From Clostridiales bacterium (GTDB lineage Bacteria; Bacillota; Clostridia; Lachnospirales; Cellulosilyticaceae), in assembly GCA_019418225.1 (NCBI GenBank), contig DYCF01000017.1, positions 1 to 64,000 of the forward strand: a DNA stretch of 64,000 bases, in the 5' to 3' direction. Shown piece by piece: positions 40,764 to 49,676 of this stretch. A program made the translations under genes and the position numbers. The notes beneath the pieces were generated by a model. That model had not been told where the DNA came from. It saw only the letters and a list, made by a program, of their open reading frames with translations, and did not search any database. Each line of letters starts with the position of its first letter. Position 1 is the first letter of the stretch.

Positions 40764-43199
40764 CTATCCTAAAATCGCTTCAACTGTATGTGTTTCACCA
40801 TCTTTGAAATCTGGGATAATATTTCCTTCAACAACCTTACCATCTACAATTAAGCTACTTACACCGCAACTTACATGTGATGGATTCTTAATGCTAATCT
40901 CATATTTAGCACCTTTGAATTCTCTAGTTACTTTATAACCATCCCAATCTTTTGGAATACATGGATCTACTTTTAAGCCTGTATAATCAGGTTTGATACC
41001 TAAAATCCATTGAGAAATTGTAATGAAGTTCCAAGCAGCTGTTCCTGTGAGCCATGAGTTTTTAGCTTCACCATGTCTTACAGCATCCTTACCAGCTACC
41101 ATTTGTGAATAAACATATGGTTCTGTTTTATGAATATCACTGATTTCTTCAAGGTACGCTGGTGCAATCTTTCTATAAACCTCAAAAGCACGATCTCCAT
41201 GACCTAGTACTGTCTCAGCGCACGCAATCCATGGATTGTTATGACAGAATATACCGGCATTTTCTTTGTAACCTGCTGGGTAAGTTGAGATTTCACCCAT
41301 TTCTACATAGTATTTTGTAAAGGCTGGATTATTAAGCACAATACCATATTCAGTATCAAGTCTTTCTTCTACTGATTTAAGTGCTCTTTCAGCTTCACCT
41401 GTTTGTGCGCCAATACCTGCCATTACGCAGAAACCTTGTGGCTCAATGAAGATTTTACCTTCTTCATTTTCATCACTACCAATTTTATTACCATAGAAGT
41501 CATAAGCGCGAAGGAACCATGCACCATCATAACCATATTTAAGTGTATTTCTTTCCATTTCATCTACATTAGCTTGTGCCCGAGTTGCTTCTTCATCCTT
41601 GCCAAGTTGTTTGCAAAGTGCTACATATTCTTTACCAATCATAACGTACATACCTGCAATAAATACAGATTCTGCTACGCCACCAGCTTGGTTCTCTGTT
41701 GTTTGGAATGATTCACCGGGTGTTGTTGAGAAACAGTTAAGGTTTAAGCAGTCATTCCAGTCTGCACGGCCAATAAGTGGGAGGCCATGAGGTCCAAGGT
41801 TATTTGTGACATGGTCAAGAGATACCTTTAAGTGATGGAATAATGTCGCTTTATTATTTTCATCATTATCAAATGGTACCATTTCATCTAAGATTCCAAA
41901 GTCACCTGATTCTTTAATATATGCTGTTGTTCCTAAGATAAGCCATAATGGGTCATCGTTGAACCCACTACCGATATCATTATTTCCCTTTTTAGTAAGT
42001 GGTTGATATTGATGATAGCAGCCACCATCCTCAAATTGTGTTGAAGCAATATCAATGATTCTTTCTCTTGCACGTTCTGGAATTTGGTGTACAAAACCAA
42101 GTAAATCTTGGTTAGAATCTCTGAATCCCATACCACGCCCAATACCAGATTCAAAATAAGATGCACTACGAGACATATTGAAAGTAACCATACATTGATA
42201 TGGATTCCAGATATTAACCATACGGTTAAGTTTTTCATCATCACTTTCTAATGTATAGTGAGAAAGTAAGCTATCCCAAGAGTCGTTAAGTTCTTTGAAT
42301 GCTGCTTCTACGCCTTCTTCTGTGCTAAAACGTGCCATAATCTCTTCTGCTGGTTTTTTATTAATAATTCCTTTAGATTCCCATTTCTGGTCCTCTGGAT
42401 TTTCTACATAACCTAATGTAAAGATTAATGTTTTTTCTTCACCTGGTGCTAAAGCAATATTAATCTGATGTGCTGCAATTGGTGACCAACCACTTGCTAC
42501 TGAATTTTTACATTCACCATGCATAACGCTATCTGGTGCTTCAAAACCATTATATAAACCAATAAATGAGTCACGATCTGTATCAAATCCATTAATTTCT
42601 GTGTTTACTGAGTAGAAAGCATAGTGATTTCTTCTTTCTTTATACTCAGTCTTATGATAAATGGCACTACCCTTAATTTCTACTTCACCTGTACTAAAGT
42701 TTCTTTGGAAGTTAGTAGAATCATCTTGTGCATCCCATAAGCAGAACTCAATGAAAGAGAATAATTTAATGTCTTTTGTGCTATTAGATGTATTTTTAAC
42801 TTTTAATCTATGTATTTCTGCATTAACTCCTTTTGGTACAAAAGCAAGTTGTTCTACTCTAATGCCATTTCTTTCACCTGTAAACATTGAGTACCCAAGA
42901 CCATGTCTACATTCATAGAAAGAAAGTTCTTTTTTCACTGGTTTCCATGTATGTGACCATATGTCTCCACCATCATTGATATAAAAATATCTTCCCCCAT
43001 TATCAATAGGCACACTATTATATCTAAAACGTGTGATTCTTCTAAGTCTTGCATCCTTATAAAATGTATACCCACCACTTGTATTAGATATTAAACCGAA
43101 AAACTCTTCACTTCCCAAGTAGTTAATCCATGGGTAAGGTGTTTGAGGTGTTGTAATAACGTATTCACGTCTGTTATCGTCAAAGTAACCAAATTTCAT
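40764..43199 (-). CDS. cellobiose phosphorylase (GH94)
   Basis: An 811-residue cytosolic GH94 enzyme, the same length as clostridial cellobiose phosphorylases. It splits cellobiose with phosphate into glucose-1-phosphate and glucose, saving one ATP per disaccharide. Domains: N-terminal beta-sandwich (1-290), linker helices, (alpha/alpha)6 barrel and a C-terminal beta domain. The general-acid motif ADWND is at residues 479-483 and GFRDSNQD at about 358-365. The N-terminus (FGYFDDNRREYVITTPQTP) is typical of the cellobiose- rather than cellodextrin-specific group. AAGGAG lies before the ATG. It is monocistronic; its product feeds glycolysis. Confidence 0.96.
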   Translation of the reverse strand: MKFGYFDDNRREYVITTPQTPYPWINYLGSEEFFGLISNTSGGYTFYKDARLRRITRFRYNSVPIDNGGRYFYINDGGDIWSHTWKPVKKELSFYECRHGLGYSMFTGERNGIRVEQLAFVPKGVNAEIHRLKVKNTSNSTKDIKLFSFIEFCLWDAQDDSTNFQRNFSTGEVEIKGSAIYHKTEYKERRNHYAFYSVNTEINGFDTDRDSFIGLYNGFEAPDSVMHGECKNSVASGWSPIAAHQINIALAPGEEKTLIFTLGYVENPEDQKWESKGIINKKPAEEIMARFSTEEGVEAAFKELNDSWDSLLSHYTLESDDEKLNRMVNIWNPYQCMVTFNMSRSASYFESGIGRGMGFRDSNQDLLGFVHQIPERARERIIDIASTQFEDGGCYHQYQPLTKKGNNDIGSGFNDDPLWLILGTTAYIKESGDFGILDEMVPFDNDENNKATLFHHLKVSLDHVTNNLGPHGLPLIGRADWNDCLNLNCFSTTPGESFQTTENQAGGVAESVFIAGMYVMIGKEYVALCKQLGKDEEATRAQANVDEMERNTLKYGYDGAWFLRAYDFYGNKIGSDENEEGKIFIEPQGFCVMAGIGAQTGEAERALKSVEERLDTEYGIVLNNPAFTKYYVEMGEISTYPAGYKENAGIFCHNNPWIACAETVLGHGDRAFEVYRKIAPAYLEEISDIHKTEPYVYSQMVAGKDAVRHGEAKNSWLTGTAAWNFITISQWILGIKPDYTGLKVDPCIPKDWDGYKVTREFKGAKYEISIKNPSHVSCGVSSLIVDGKVVEGNIIPDFKDGETHTVEAILG

Positions 43200-43305
43200 A
43201 GACTCTTTATCTCCTTCATTATAGATTTATAAGTTGTACATCTACATTTTATTTTCAAAATGTTATAAAGTAAATAGAAAAATTTGCATCTCTTGTTATA
43301 AAAAT

Positions 43306-44205
43306 TTACACAATCACTTCTAACCCCTCTACTTGAGACATTTCGGAAAAAATCGTAAAATGACTATTTTGTTTCTGCCATGCCAATAAGTTTTTGTAAA
43401 GCTGTGTCATTTCAAAATAACTTTTTGTATAAGCCAACCTAAAGCTGCCTTCTAATTGTCCTGCAAATAGATTCTTAGCATTATAATCTCCAAATACATT
43501 CACAAAGCCAATGGCTAAAAGTTCAATTAAATCATGTCCGCAACAAACCTGCCATAAATCCTCTTCTTTTGCAAGCATTTCTTGTATCTTATACACTAAT
43601 GCCTCTACTGAAAATGCATTTATTTTACGCGACCGTATTAAGACCTGTTTGACTAAACTTTCTATATCTACCTCTAATGTATGTGGATCTACAAACAAAC
43701 TAAAATCTAACATAGAAAAATTAAATCCTAAGTTTTTCTGTAATGAGTACCACCTTAAATACCCAATAATAGCTGCATTTCTAAGTAATATATTTCTCAC
43801 CCGTTCTTGGCTACGTCCTTCAAATCGTGCATATTTATTGATGTTGACATACTCTTTAATAATATCCTCATATGCTGGTGACCTCATTAACATACATTCT
43901 AAATCATGTGCATCTGTTTTAAATAAGTTTGGAATCTCCTCTTCTGTTTCTTCTAACCTGCTAAAATCCGCATCTACAATGCCAATAATTCCCTCTACAC
44001 CTTCTTCATTGCAGGCAATAATACAGGCTCTCACATTCTGCTTACTATCTGCAATAATAATATTACAAAGTGCTTCATCCACAAACTTACTATATAAACG
44101 TAAATCCGTAACTCCTTCTACAACCATAAAGCTCTTATTTTTCTTTCCACTACGTAACATTTTAAGCTTTGTGATTAATCTTGTGGCATTTAGGTATCCT
44201 TTCAT
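43306..44205 (-). CDS. DUF4435 (TOPRIM-like) protein, AriB-like effector
   Basis: A 299-residue DUF4435 protein. The TOPRIM-type acidic residues are visible: Glu30 in MVVEGVTD and the DxD pair Asp78/Asp80 in GIVDADF, followed by the family signature KTDAHDLE (96-103). A helical C-terminal half of unknown role follows. DUF4435 is the effector (AriB) of PARIS defence systems, where it acts as a toxic nuclease released from its ATPase partner; E. coli AriB cuts tRNA-Lys. The ATG at 44205 shares its A with the TGA of the ATPase gene (TGATG), with GGAGGA ahead, so the two proteins are made together. Assignment as a PARIS effector is inference from domain pairing. Confidence 0.82.
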   Translation of the reverse strand: MKGYLNATRLITKLKMLRSGKKNKSFMVVEGVTDLRLYSKFVDEALCNIIIADSKQNVRACIIACNEEGVEGIIGIVDADFSRLEETEEEIPNLFKTDAHDLECMLMRSPAYEDIIKEYVNINKYARFEGRSQERVRNILLRNAAIIGYLRWYSLQKNLGFNFSMLDFSLFVDPHTLEVDIESLVKQVLIRSRKINAFSVEALVYKIQEMLAKEEDLWQVCCGHDLIELLAIGFVNVFGDYNAKNLFAGQLEGSFRLAYTKSYFEMTQLYKNLLAWQKQNSHFTIFSEMSQVEGLEVIV

Positions 44206-45359
44206 CAGCACTCCTCCAAACCAGTTGTTAGATCCCATCTACCATTAATAATATCTGGTGAATGGGTTGCAATGATTAGTTTCACCCCCGTTAATGCTGC
44301 TATTTTTTCCATATCCTCTAAAAAGCTTTGTTGCCATGCAATATGCAAAGAAATTTCAGGTTCATCAATTAAAATGAGTGCATTTACCTTGGATTTAAAT
44401 AAAAGTTCAAATATAAGGATAAGTTCATTCTGTTCTCCAGAAGATAATTTATCTGCATGTAGCTTACCATTATAAGGTACTTCAAACATAAAGCCCTCTT
44501 CTTGACTCAAACACATCGTCTTATACGTAAAGCGTTTATTGATAAGTTCCTGCATGAGCGCCATACGTGGTGCTAGTTCATCAAAAACACTTAGCTTTCT
44601 CTTGCTTTCTTCAATATATAACATCAATGTCTCTAATATATAAGTTGGCGTCTGTGCTGTAATCTCCACCTCTTGAGACGTACTTGCAAGTAAGAGCCCA
44701 ACCTGTTCTAATTGTTTACGCTTATTTTCTATCTCTCTTAAGTCACTGCTAATCTTTTCATACGACAAAGTCTTTTCATCCTTTGCCTTCCCTACTATGT
44801 CCAAAAGCCTTTTAGGAAAATTGCGATCTAATTCTTCATTGACTTTCGCAGACCTAGCCAACGCATTTTTCATTAAATCTTTTAATTCTTTGGCATAGCG
44901 TAATACGGCGGGAATCATTTCTCCATTGTCATCATTCTCTTGAAGCAGACGATTGGCACGAATTAAATGAATCGGCATCTTCATGCGTAAACAACTTAAT
45001 TTTTCATCTAGCTGCTGCGTTATTCCCTTTTCAACAGTCCCCTTTTCAGAGAAACATCTATAATGCCTTGCTTGCCCTGACTCAGAAATAATATACTCTA
45101 TCTCCTGCATTGTATTGTCATAATGCCTTATAACCTCTACACTCACACACTGATCAAAAATAATCTGAAACTTTGTAAAAGGAATAGGTAAAATTTCATC
45201 TAAACGATAATACATTACATAATCTATTAACTTTAATAATGTTGTTTTCCCATACCCATTTGGTGCATGAATAATCTTAATGCAAGCCTCCTCATCAAAT
45301 GCAATTTCATAATGATGTAAGCCATACAAATTTTTAACCTTCACCTTTGTGATTTGCAC
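44205..45359 (-). CDS. ABC-type ATPase, AriA-like partner of DUF4435
   Basis: A 384-residue soluble ATPase of the AAA_15/RecF-OLD kind: Walker A HAPNGYGKTT (31-40), a coiled-coil-rich middle (about 150-275), signature LSSGEQ (305-310), Walker B LILIDEPE (328-335) and the switch ATHSPDI (364-370). The pair ATPase + DUF4435 in this order is that of PARIS type 1 (AriA then AriB), where AriA forms an ATP-dependent scaffold that holds AriB until a phage trigger appears. It starts with GTG at 45359, with AGAGGAG about ten bases ahead. It is somewhat shorter than E. coli AriA, so this is a related, possibly divergent form. Confidence 0.82.
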   Translation of the reverse strand: MQITKVKVKNLYGLHHYEIAFDEEACIKIIHAPNGYGKTTLLKLIDYVMYYRLDEILPIPFTKFQIIFDQCVSVEVIRHYDNTMQEIEYIISESGQARHYRCFSEKGTVEKGITQQLDEKLSCLRMKMPIHLIRANRLLQENDDNGEMIPAVLRYAKELKDLMKNALARSAKVNEELDRNFPKRLLDIVGKAKDEKTLSYEKISSDLREIENKRKQLEQVGLLLASTSQEVEITAQTPTYILETLMLYIEESKRKLSVFDELAPRMALMQELINKRFTYKTMCLSQEEGFMFEVPYNGKLHADKLSSGEQNELILIFELLFKSKVNALILIDEPEISLHIAWQQSFLEDMEKIAALTGVKLIIATHSPDIINGRWDLTTGLEEC

Positions 45360-45466
45360 CCACTTATCACTCCTCTCTGCTTATAGTTTTAACTTTATTT
45401 TATAAATATTCTACACACTATTTATATTCTCCATTTATATTTTCTTTCCTTCTTTACGCAAAATCC

Positions 45467-45519
45467 CAAAAAAAGAAGAAGAAAAGCCCCTCTTTAAAAA
45501 GCAGTAGCCTTCTTCTTCT
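45467..45519 (-). terminator. terminator of the RDD protein gene
   Basis: GAAGAAGAAGGC pairs with GCTTTTCTTCTTC and is followed by seven T on the minus strand. Confidence 0.75.
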
Positions 45520-45560
45520 CCTCAATTCTTCACTTTTCACTCTTTATTTTTCACTTTTTC

Positions 45561-46139
45561 TTATTCATTCACCACAAGTGTTCCTGCCATAATATCATGC
45601 AATGCCTGTTTCTTCTCTGTCCAACCTGCCATCATATAGCCAATACATAAGATTAATCCTGAAATATATTTACCAAAATAACGTCCCGTTGCCCTCGCAA
45701 AAGTAATACGCTCACCAAAAAGATCCGTTACACGAAGTTGTAATGCCAACTTGCCAAGCGTGCCTTGATATTCTGAGCTTTCCATATAAGCGTAATAAAA
45801 CCAACCGATTAATATAGAAATGAGCTCTGTTATACTTGTAAGGCCTATTCCCTTTAATGCAATCGCAATAATCCCATTAACAATGCTCAGAATAATCCCA
45901 TCTATTACGATGGCTAAAAATCTTTTCCAAAATCCAGCATATGTATTCATGCTACTATACCCCTCTCTATAATTTGTATGATAATCATTGGTATAGCCTG
46001 CATTAATATTGGTACCTGCTGCAGCTTCATTATAAGCTGCCCCACCTTCTTTAGTTGTTTTCTCGCCTAAAGGCTCCCCACACTGTGTACAAAAGACAGC
46101 ACTATCTTCACACCATGTACCACATTTTCTACAATACAT
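45561..46139 (-). CDS. zinc-ribbon RDD-family membrane protein
   Basis: A 192-residue protein with an N-terminal zinc ribbon (CRKCGTWCED, CTQCGEPLG; residues 3-24), a low-complexity Ala/Thr/Tyr/Asn linker (25-65) and an RDD domain with three membrane helices (about 70-185; GFWKRFLAIVIDG carries the first conserved Arg/Asp). RDD proteins are of unclear function; some are ion exchangers. GGGAGG precedes the ATG. Confidence 0.88.
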   Translation of the reverse strand: MYCRKCGTWCEDSAVFCTQCGEPLGEKTTKEGGAAYNEAAAGTNINAGYTNDYHTNYREGYSSMNTYAGFWKRFLAIVIDGIILSIVNGIIAIALKGIGLTSITELISILIGWFYYAYMESSEYQGTLGKLALQLRVTDLFGERITFARATGRYFGKYISGLILCIGYMMAGWTEKKQALHDIMAGTLVVNE

Positions 46140-46255
46140 ATAATCCTCCCATTTAACTGTTTTTATTATATTTTAAATATATTAAGTACTTTGTATATTT
46201 TATAACCAATTGTATAGCTTATCAATAAATTTCATCAATATATTTTTTATAATGC

Positions 46256-46288
46256 AAAAAAAGCCACAGTACTAATGTACTATGACTT
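46256..46288 (-). terminator. terminator of asnS
   Basis: The stem GTCATAGTAC/GTACTGTGGC, loop ATTA, is followed by seven T on the minus strand. Confidence 0.87.
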
Positions 46289-46302
46289 CTTTATATCACT
46301 TC

Positions 46303-47688
46303 CTAGAACTCAGCATTACCAGCTGTTCTTGGGAATGGAATTACGTCTCTAATATTTGTCATACCTGTTAAATACATGATAAGTCTTTCGAATCCAAGAC
46401 CAAATCCAGCATGTCTTGTACCACCAAATCTTCTAAGATCTAAATACCACCAGTAATCTTCTTCTTTAAGGCCAAGTTCTGCCATACGTGCAAGAAGTAC
46501 GTCGAGTCTTTCTTCTCTTTGGCTACCACCGATAAGTTCACCGATACCTGGTACTAGAAGGTCCATAGCAGCTACTGTTTTTTGATCATCGTTAAGTCTC
46601 ATGTAGAATGCTTTGATTTCTTTTGGATAATCTGTTACGAATACAGGTTTTTTGAAGTGTTCTTCTGATAAGTAACGTTCATGCTCTGTTTGAAGGTCAC
46701 ATCCCCAGAATACTTCGTAATCGAATTTTTTACCACTATTTTTAAGGATTTCAATTGCTTCTGTATAAGTTACACGTGCGAAATCTGAATTTACAATGAG
46801 GTTTAATCTATCTAAGATACCTTTATCTACGAATTGGTTAAAGAATTGCATTTCTTCTTTTGCATTTTCTAATACATAGTTAATAACGAATTTAACCATA
46901 TCTTCTGCTAAACGCATATCATCTTGTAAATCAGCGAAAGCGATCTCTGGTTCAATCATCCAGAACTCAGCAGCATGACGAGGTGTATTTGAGTTTTCAG
47001 CTCTAAATGTTGGTCCAAATGTATAAACATCTCTAAATGCCATTGCAAATGTTTCAGCTGAAAGTTGACCTGATACTGTAAGGTTCGCCATTTTTCCGAA
47101 GAAATCTTCTTTGAAGTCTACTTCACCTTGTTCATTTCTTGGTGGATTTGCTGGGTCTAAAGTTGTTACTCTAAACATTTCCCCTGCACCTTCACAGTCA
47201 CTTGCTGTAATAAGTGGTGTATGTGCATATACGAAGTTTCTCTCTTGGAAGAATTTATGAATTGCATAAGCTGCTAAAGAACGTACTCTAAATACAGCAC
47301 CAAATGTGTTTGTACGTGGTCTAAGGTATGCAATTTGTCTTAAATACTCGAATGAGTGTCTTTTCTTTTGAAGTGGATATTCTGGTGGACATTCACCTTC
47401 AACCACGATTTCTGTTGCTTTAATCTCGAATGGTTGTTTTTGGTTAGGTGTAAGTACTAAATTACCTGTTACAATAATAGCTGCTCCTACGCCTAATTTA
47501 GCAATGTCTTTAAAGTTTGGTAAATGTTCTTCAAATACAACTTGTAATGATTTGAAAAATGTACCATCATTTACTTCAATGAAACCAAATGTTTTTGAAT
47601 CTCTAACTGTTCTTACCCAACCTGCTACAGTAATTTGGCCTTCTGTAGCACCTTGCTCGTAAAGACTTCTAATTGATGTTGTTTCCAT
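46303..47688 (-). CDS. asnS: asparaginyl-tRNA synthetase
   Basis: A 461-residue class IIb synthetase that charges tRNA-Asn. An N-terminal OB-fold (about 13-100; VAGWVRTVRDSKTFGFIEV) binds the anticodon; the catalytic domain shows motif 2 (TFRAENSNTPRHAAEFWMIE) and motif 3 (GFGLGFERLIMYLTG). The Asn rather than Asp type is shown by the overall sequence and by the Asn codon in its T-box leader. The ATG at 47688 is nine bases after AAGGAG; an ATG three codons earlier would overlap this site. Confidence 0.97.
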   Translation of the reverse strand: METTSIRSLYEQGATEGQITVAGWVRTVRDSKTFGFIEVNDGTFFKSLQVVFEEHLPNFKDIAKLGVGAAIIVTGNLVLTPNQKQPFEIKATEIVVEGECPPEYPLQKKRHSFEYLRQIAYLRPRTNTFGAVFRVRSLAAYAIHKFFQERNFVYAHTPLITASDCEGAGEMFRVTTLDPANPPRNEQGEVDFKEDFFGKMANLTVSGQLSAETFAMAFRDVYTFGPTFRAENSNTPRHAAEFWMIEPEIAFADLQDDMRLAEDMVKFVINYVLENAKEEMQFFNQFVDKGILDRLNLIVNSDFARVTYTEAIEILKNSGKKFDYEVFWGCDLQTEHERYLSEEHFKKPVFVTDYPKEIKAFYMRLNDDQKTVAAMDLLVPGIGELIGGSQREERLDVLLARMAELGLKEEDYWWYLDLRRFGGTRHAGFGLGFERLIMYLTGMTNIRDVIPFPRTAGNAEF

Positions 47689-47842
47689 GTCTTTCATCTC
47701 CTTAAAAATTAAAAACTCTTCTACTCTATCACATCTACTCCTAGACTGACCGAGACCAGTGTAATTTATATCCTCAAATATAGCTATAAAATGGCTGATG
47801 CCACATTATAATTAGTTTAACAATACATATTATTATTAAACT

Positions 47843-48093
47843 AAAAAAGGCCCCGTCCCCCCTATAAATAGAAGGGACGAAGCCTTAAACTCCGCGTTAC
47901 CACCCTAGTTAATCACCCTAGGTGATTCACCTCATATAAGATATATCGGTCTTTCCCGGCTAAGCCTACTCATACAACTAGGATACTTTCGATTAGCAAC
48001 TCCAAGATGTTCTTCACAAATTGCCCTCTACTAGACTTCCACCACCGCTAGCTCTCTGTAAGATTTCTGCACTTGCTACTCTTCTTTTCATCG
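47843..48093 (-). promoter_or_regulatory. T-box leader of asnS (specifier AAC)
   Basis: This is the main content of the 534-bp gap before asnS. On the minus strand the antiterminator T-box AGGGTGGTAACGCGG (47892-47906) is followed by a terminator hairpin with TTTTTT (47843-47885). Stem I with its conserved GGTGG region and specifier loop lies at about 47990-48090; the specifier is AAC at 48009-48011, followed by A and TTGGAG exactly as in the pheST leader. Uncharged tRNA-Asn would switch on asnS. Confidence 0.93.
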
Positions 48094-48119
48094 TTTATAA
48101 CTATATTTAACTGCTTAAC

Positions 48120-48148
48120 ATTATATGGATTTTCACTTATTTTGTCAA
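48120..48148 (-). promoter_or_regulatory. promoter of the asnS T-box transcript
   Basis: On the minus strand TTGACA (48143-48148) and TATAAT (48120-48125) are separated by 17 bases; both hexamers are perfect. Confidence 0.9.
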
Positions 48149-48222
48149 GCCATACAATATCTTATCCTCTTAATCTGCTATGCCTCTGACAGCTTATCTC
48201 ATATTATTCTATAATATGATTT

Positions 48223-49008
48223 TTAACTTCTTCCACGCATTACTTCATATAAGCAAATTGATGCAGCTACAGAAGCATTCAGTGACTCACAGCCACCAGG
48301 CATTGGAATAATAATATGATTTTTAACCGCTTCTTTTACTGTCTGTGAAATCCCATTACCTTCATTGCCAATAATAAGTGCTGTGCCTTCTTCAAACTTT
48401 GTTTCATAAATGGATTTTGCTACTTCACTTAAATGTGTTGCATAAGTTGTAACACCTACTTTTTCCATAGCTTCAATATACTCAGCAATTTCATAGTCTA
48501 TAATAACTGGTACATGGAATAAGGAACTCATTGTAGCACGTACAACTTTAGGGCTATATAAATCCACAGTTCCCTTTGTTAAAAATACACCATCTACATT
48601 AAAAGCATGGGCCGTACGAATAATAGTCCCTAAATTTCCTGGATCCTGTAAATTTTCTAAAATAAGATAAAAGCCGTCTTTTTTGATCCTCATATTCTCC
48701 AAAGAAGTTTCTGGCATTTTTACAACTGCCATAGCGCCTTGAGGAGATTGTGTCTCACTAATAGCCTTATAAATTTCTTCAGTTACCACAACCCACTTAT
48801 GATGCTCAAGATTTTTAATTTCTTCTGCTTTAATTTCTGGTGTTGTAATATAATGCATTACTTCTACATCTTTTGGAATTTCATTTACAGCACGAATTCC
48901 CTCTACAACGAATAAACCCTGTTTCTTACGTGCACTTTTTTTCTTTTGTAGCTGTACAATATTTTTAATAAGGGCATTTTGCATACTTGTAATTAATTTA
49001 TTAGTCAT
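48223..49008 (-). CDS. TrmH/SpoU-family RNA 2'-O-methyltransferase
   Basis: A 261-residue SPOUT methyltransferase: N-terminal substrate-binding domain (1-95) and knotted C-terminal domain with motif 1 NLQDPGNLGTIIRTA, motif 2 LIIGNEGNGIS and motif 3 IPMPGGCESLNASVAASI. It methylates a ribose in rRNA or tRNA; the exact site cannot be told. It overlaps the end of trkA by eight bases and belongs to the trkH-trkA-trmH operon, an order seen in other clostridia. Confidence 0.93.
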   Translation of the reverse strand: MTNKLITSMQNALIKNIVQLQKKKSARKKQGLFVVEGIRAVNEIPKDVEVMHYITTPEIKAEEIKNLEHHKWVVVTEEIYKAISETQSPQGAMAVVKMPETSLENMRIKKDGFYLILENLQDPGNLGTIIRTAHAFNVDGVFLTKGTVDLYSPKVVRATMSSLFHVPVIIDYEIAEYIEAMEKVGVTTYATHLSEVAKSIYETKFEEGTALIIGNEGNGISQTVKEAVKNHIIIPMPGGCESLNASVAASICLYEVMRGRS

Positions 49009-49663
49009 GTCTCTTTGCTTCTAACTCCTGTAATGATTTGTTTGCACCAACAACTACAAGTTTATCACCTTCACTTAACTTATATTCTGCCTCTGGCGAA
49101 ACATCGATTTGGTCACCATGCTCTACAGCAATGATATTAATACCATGTTTTGAACGTACATCCAGTTCTACAATGGTGTGTCCTGCCCACTCTGGTAAGA
49201 TGGATATCTCCATAATACTATAATCTTTAGACAGCTCAATATAATCAATAATATTTCCTGAAATAAGGTTAGCTGCAATTCTTCTACCCATTTCATGCTC
49301 TGGTAAAATAATACGGTCTGCACCAACTTTTTGTAAAATACGTTGATGAATCTCTGTACTTGCCTTTGCAACCACATATGGAATACCCATTTCTTTAAGT
49401 AACATCGTCAGCATAATACTTGCTTGCATATCTTTTCCAATCGCTACAACAGCTACATCAAAGTTACGAATCCCTAATTCTTTTAATACATCTGGATCTG
49501 TGGCATCCGCTTTAACAGCATGTGTCACGAATGGTGAAATGTCTTGTACCATTTCTTCTCTTGCATCTACCACCATAACCTCATAACCTGATTCGGCTAG
49601 TGCCATCGCTAAACTACCGCCAAATCTTCCTGCACCAAATACCACATATTGTTTCGCCTTCAT
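49001..49663 (-). CDS. potassium uptake regulatory subunit TrkA/KtrA
   Basis: A 220-residue cytosolic subunit with an N-terminal RCK/Rossmann domain (FGAGRFGGSLAMALAESG; residues about 7-24) that binds nucleotides, and a C-terminal RCK-C/TrkA-C domain (about 140-220). It gates the membrane subunit encoded just upstream. The ATG at 49663 has GAGGAGG ahead; the stop of the upstream gene is 13 bases away. Confidence 0.94.
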   Translation of the reverse strand: MKAKQYVVFGAGRFGGSLAMALAESGYEVMVVDAREEMVQDISPFVTHAVKADATDPDVLKELGIRNFDVAVVAIGKDMQASIMLTMLLKEMGIPYVVAKASTEIHQRILQKVGADRIILPEHEMGRRIAANLISGNIIDYIELSKDYSIMEISILPEWAGHTIVELDVRSKHGINIIAVEHGDQIDVSPEAEYKLSEGDKLVVVGANKSLQELEAKRHD

Positions 49664-49676
49664 CCAATCTCCTCCT

